A program made the position numbers and the translations under genes. Shown here piece after piece: positions 61,338-64,000 of a DNA stretch of 64,000 nucleotides. The notes under the pieces are model-generated. The model had not been told where the DNA came from. It saw only the letters and a list, made by a program, of their open reading frames with translations, and ran no database searches. Source of the DNA: Acanthaster planci (taxonomy: Eukaryota; Echinodermata; Asteroidea; Valvatida; Acanthasteridae). The stretch spans positions 343,854 to 407,853 of the forward strand of contig NW_019091505.1 of the NCBI RefSeq assembly GCF_001949145.1, given 5' to 3'. Every line of letters begins with the position of its first letter. Position 1 is the stretch's first letter.

Positions 61338-64000
61338 GCAACTCTGGAGGTTGAAAAACATTGGAGAAAGATTTCTGCAGGTTAACTCACAGAACGTGTA
61401 TGTATTTTCCATCTTCATGAATTTATTTCGAGGTTGAACAACTTGTACTTGAAATGAGCTCATTTTAAAAGAAATACATGTATCAACTGTAAATGTTTTT
61501 CAAATTAATTTTAGGCAAGTTTTTTGTCAATTTTTATATAGATTTTGATGCCGTTTTTTTATTGTAGCACAAATGAAAAAGTCCAGGCCCAGATTTGCAT
61601 TTAGTAAAATCTTGATAACTCAAAGTCGGTGAACTCAAAACTCAATTTATTTCAAAGACATTCTTCATTCCCGCCAAACAAAAGGCTTTTATGTGCAAAA
61701 ATATATGTACCTCCATAACTTGAAATGCCCACACCACTACATTCACTTAACTCAAAGTTTTTGAAGGGCCGATCTAGGCTTGACCGGTATTGCCTTTTTC
61801 GATACCGCGGTATCCATGAAAAAAATACCGCGGTATTTACTAATACTGCGGTATTCGTTGCAGAAGGCAATGACGTCATCAAAAAGCAGCGGCGATACTG
61901 GCATTCAAAGGCAAACCACAAACAACACTAGGGGCCGTCACAGAGCCCCCTAAACTTAATAACTATTATAATTTATCTGTCCATTTAATGTCAAATAAAC
62001 ATTATTTTTTTAAAAAAGGGACAGCGTTTTAAAAACCCATCTGTTGCTCCGTGATTCCTATATCTGTGTGGTCATTCACACATGTTTTATTCCTCCATGC
62101 TTGTCCGGTGTCAAAATCTGCACATGTGCTACAGTCAAGTTGGTACTCGCCGAGACAGTGCATTATTGTAATGAGTACGTGCGGGTCACCAATGGCTGCT
62201 CCTCTTAGCTGCGCCCTAACACTGCATGTGTGCAATGGTAAGGCGGCTTTCAGAAAACTCTGCGACGTGGCAGTCGACTCTTATTACGAAATAAGTTGTA
62301 ACAAAATTCCAATTACAACAAGCACAAATCTGTGGTCCCGGTGAAAACCTGCATATTTCTATGGGGAGAAAATATGTTACAGCGAAATAGCATTGTATGA
62401 AATTCCTGGTTCAACGAAAGGTTTTCGTGACTCCGATGGCGACCCATTCATAAAGTGTTTGCGAATCGCGGTGTTGAAAACGTGTGTGGTGCACCACACT
62501 GGTTCCCGCTGGGCCGAACTGTTGCCAATGAAGGCATGATGGAAATGCGGCAAGCAGTCAATGTACAGATTCTGCCAAAAAAGGGTCGTACGTTCCACTA
62601 CATCGAATGCAGCTGTATAGTTGCAAGTCAAAAAACACTGCCGTCACAAATTTTTTTGCAGGTTCATTCGCAAAAAAATGATCTCATGTCTTTATTTTTG
62701 TTTGCTGTGTTCATGAATTTAATTTGAAGTCGTGCTGCTTGTACTCAAGAGAGCGTGCTTCCACAAAATTTCCAGTCGTGCAACACAAGGCTTATGGCAC
62801 GCACGCTTACAACGCAATATACAGACATCGGTTTCCAGATTCCTGTCGTCATGACACGCATAGTGCACGATTAAAAAATCCATGATATTTTACATTCATT
62901 ACACAAACGCCAAAACAAAAATTCCCATCCCATTTCTGATAAAATACGCCCCCAAATAAGTTCGCATGACTATTCTCGTATCTCAAGAGTCCAACTAATT
63001 GCCCAACACTGAATTATTCATATTGCTGCAAAGAGATCTAGCGTGCCCGCCAATGAGACTCTGCGCTTTCATGACGTACATTTGGCAAGACACAGCTATC
63101 CAATCGCAGTACTCGTTCATGACGTTATGGTTCTTCAGCGACCATCTCGCGCGCGACCGCGCCGCAGTGGGCGAGTGATCTCGGACTACCAATCAATCGT
63201 GTCATGCAGCTTGTGTCAAAAATCAAAAGAGAGGCGAAAAATTAAACAAAAAATGTCTCTCTGTTACACAATTTGTGTTGGGAAGACTACTTCCATGGAT
63301 GGGGGCTTTAGTTGATGAGCCTTCACACTCTTGCAGGTACATCCAGGCCTACATGTGCATGCAGGTTAGTTACTGTTGGCTTCGTCGTCATCCATGGCGA
63401 TTGAAAGTCTTTTAAAAATCCCTGGATCAATGCTTTCACATGTATTTGCTTTTTTAAATTTCACATGCATATTAAATATGTTGTCCTATGACAGTGAAGT
63501 TTATTATTCTAAACACATCACAAGGTATTTGATTAATCATAACCGAGACATCTTTTTGATCAACCACGTTGTCCTAATTTTATATTCCGGAAAAAGTGAA
63601 ATACAAGCAGTGACAAGTGAGGAATCAGGTTTTTGCTTCTCTTTTCATGTGGTTGGAACGAATGTGAGAACAATAAAAAAAGATAGTTGATTGCCGTGGA
63701 TGTTGAACAGATGCAGATTTATTGAATCATTTTATAGTTTTTATTTTATAACACACATTCCTGGCTTCAGTTAGATAGATTTTCATACAATACTTGTACA
63801 TGTTGTATACAAAGGACAAGCCGGCATGCTTGCAGTCCAGTTGTTGAGCCTTTACAGTGGCCATGTGACCGCACTGAAGGAAGCTTTGTGCATGCCATGG
63901 CTGAAGCCTGGCTGCCACTGCCTGGTCAGTTGCAGCATTAGCGTGCTTCTTAAGCTACATGTTCATGTTGACATGCTGACTTGTGTATGTGTAAGGACAC
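61338..64000. repeat. Tandem 2.3-kb repeat, copy 2, with a 315-bp insertion
   Basis: Collinear with copy 1, with these differences. About 315 bases (62567-62880) are present here and absent at copy 1 near 60248. A GC-rich block of about 27 bases (TCGCGCGCGACCGCGCCGCA, near 63147-63175) replaces CATTTTGT of copy 1. About 18 bases near 61930 are missing. One of the three ATACCGCGGTAT palindromes carries a C-to-T change. The copy runs to the window edge. Confidence 0.9.

Overview
This is a stretch of animal nuclear genome. Genes are split by GT-AG introns, are long, and sit in AT-rich DNA dense with short inverted-repeat elements. Protein content (a DEG/ENaC channel, a glycine-transporter-like SLC6 protein and a syntaxin-binding protein 4 orthologue), a tRNA-derived SINE, a DIRS-type retrotransposon and frequent AGGCCT and ACATGTAC motifs suggest a marine invertebrate deuterostome. 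An echinoderm is my best guess, but the species is not determined. All three recognisable genes are on the + strand.

Layout. 1-3397: no recognisable coding sequence. 3398-8573: seven 3' exons of a DEG/ENaC (ASIC-like) channel, from TM1 to the stop codon; the N-terminal exon was not found. 8574-19378: about 10.8 kb without a gene, holding several fold-back or MITE-like elements (10095-10425, 15183-15895, 16011-16182) and a decayed direct-repeat cluster (13895-14880). 19379-28537: a complete SLC6 transporter gene with a TATA box, probable noncoding 5' exons, 14 coding exons (643 codons plus stop, frame intact) and a poly(A) signal. 29391-29460: a CTCF-like site and a possible promoter. 30949-50838: a complete STXBP4 (Synip)-like gene with 20 coding exons (846 codons plus stop, frame intact). 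It encodes two PDZ domains, a Ser/Pro/His-rich linker, an EF-hand-like segment, a coiled coil and a C-terminal WW domain. Its intron 7 carries a decayed DIRS-like retrotransposon of about 6.8 kb, and intron 2 carries a SINE. 50839-54217: weak evidence for a terminal exon (52841-52993) and for the first exons of a further gene (53775-54217). 54218-59001: mostly noncoding, rich in ACATGTAC palindromes. 59002-64000: a repeat of about 2.3-2.6 kb present twice in tandem.

Assembly caution. Three single-N characters (35411, 36430, 61336) sit at the junctions or ends of near-identical tandem copies. These duplications look like unmerged haplotypes or contig overlaps and should not be treated as biology without checking.

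The three genes are unrelated in pathway (ion channel, neurotransmitter transport, vesicle or insulin-type trafficking scaffold), and nothing indicates co-regulation. I found no clearly new biological system. The most notable items are the DIRS element with inverted termini next to a splice donor, the extra PDZ domain on the STXBP4 orthologue, a 73-bp hairpin element with a perfect 9-bp target duplication, and the N-flanked false-duplication signatures.
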